Of a stretch of 13,701 nt of DNA, positions 13,344 to 13,701 are shown one piece after another. The notes beneath the pieces are model-generated. The model was not told the origin of the DNA and ran no database searches. It saw only the letters and a list, made by a program, of their open reading frames with translations. The translations under genes and the position numbers were made by a program. The stretch lies in NCBI GenBank assembly GCA_009921765.1, contig RFXC01000107.1:1-13701 (forward strand), read 5' to 3'. The DNA is from Betaproteobacteria bacterium (GTDB taxonomy: Bacteria > Pseudomonadota > Gammaproteobacteria > Burkholderiales > Burkholderiaceae). How positions within the stretch are numbered: position 1 is the stretch's first letter; the number at the start of each line of letters is the position of its first letter.

Positions 13344-13701
13344 CCGTGCAGATACCAGGTGCCGGAGGCGCTGAGGCGTTCGCGGAAGATCCAGACCAGG
13401 CGGTGTGAGGTGTCTTCCGCGATGAAATAGTCGCGCAGGACCAGCTTGTTGTCCCACCATCCCGACTCAATGCGCTCGGGGCCTGCGAGTAGCGACAGAG
13501 GGCTTTCCCAAAAGGGCCTGTTATGACGTTCGGAGAGCGCGAGAGGCGGCTCGATCAGCCAGAGTGGGCGCAGGGGCGCTGGCAGGCTGCCCGTGGCGCG
13601 TTGGGCGTGCCAGGCTTTGCGGGCAGCGGCGCTGTGCAGGGCTGCTCGCAGCGCGATTGGCGACTGCGGTGCGGGGCGTGGCGGGGAGGAGGTTGGGTGT
13701 C
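13331..13701 (-). CDS. imuB: ImuB, Y-family polymerase-like SOS mutagenesis protein (C-terminal 122 residues only)
   Basis: A minus-strand frame enters from the right edge and ends at TAG (13333-13331). It encodes the typical ImuB C-terminus: LRPLWLIEPPLAL, then PFWESPLSLLAGPERIESGW, W, D, then LRDYFIAEDTSHRLVWIFRE and WYLHGRFG at the end. GPERIESGWW and RDYF are hallmarks of this tail. ImuB is a catalytically inactive Y-family relative that binds the beta clamp and recruits the DnaE2 polymerase for SOS mutagenesis. The Y-family core and the clamp-binding motif lie outside the window, and imuA would be expected further right. dnaE2 normally follows imuB directly; here its start is about 9.6 kb downstream on the same strand. 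Confidence 0.92.
   Translation of the reverse strand, partial: HPTSSPPRPAPQSPIALRAALHSAAARKAWHAQRATGSLPAPLRPLWLIEPPLALSERHNRPFWESPLSLLAGPERIESGWWDNKLVLRDYFIAEDTSHRLVWIFRERLSASGTWYLHGRFG

Overview
The window looks like the chromosome of a high-GC betaproteobacterium, most likely Burkholderiales. The signs are a Bug/TctC-type binding protein, an ImuB/DnaE2 SOS mutagenesis pair, a PCu(A)C copper chaperone and a VanB-type Rieske oxygenase system. Coding density is high and most genes abut or overlap. No rRNA, tRNA, CRISPR array or transposase was seen. The call is by gene content only; no species is claimed.

Left edge (1-434): the start of a minus-strand gene running off the edge, with a strong ribosome binding site and a phage-structural look, then a short spacer with a 22-bp tandem repeat. 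Next (435-3683, minus) is a full-length error-prone DNA polymerase DnaE2/ImuC. A perfect CTGT-N8-ACAG LexA box (3699-3714) lies only 15 bases before its start.

3781-6607 (plus): a four-gene group consisting of a periplasmic PCu(A)C copper chaperone, a 75-residue protein of unknown function, a Rieske non-haem iron oxygenase alpha subunit and its FMN/NAD/2Fe-2S reductase. The last two overlap as ATGA.

12610-6642 (minus): a tightly packed seven-gene group that converges on the oxygenase operon. It encodes an ABC ATPase, ABC permease, SDR, alpha/beta hydrolase, IclR regulator, aspartate-dehydrogenase-like enzyme and Bug-type periplasmic binding protein. With the oxygenase it looks like a catabolic island: uptake of an organic acid or aromatic, ring hydroxylation or demethylation, alcohol/ketone oxidoreduction, hydrolysis, and an NAD(P)-linked amino or imino acid step, under IclR control. 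The substrate cannot be read from the sequence. The ABC pair lacks its binding protein and the Bug protein lacks its TctAB membrane partners.

Right edge (12799-13701): a DksA/TraR-type zinc-finger protein (plus) behind an FNR/ANR-like box placed exactly for a class II promoter. It converges on the 3' end of imuB (minus), which runs off the edge. An 18-bp tandem repeat covers the imuB stop codon. ImuB and DnaE2 usually sit side by side in one SOS operon. Here they share a strand but are about 9.6 kb apart, with the catabolic island and the dksA-like gene between them, and dnaE2 has its own LexA box. This split SOS cassette and the FNR-box/DksA-like unit are the most noteworthy observations.
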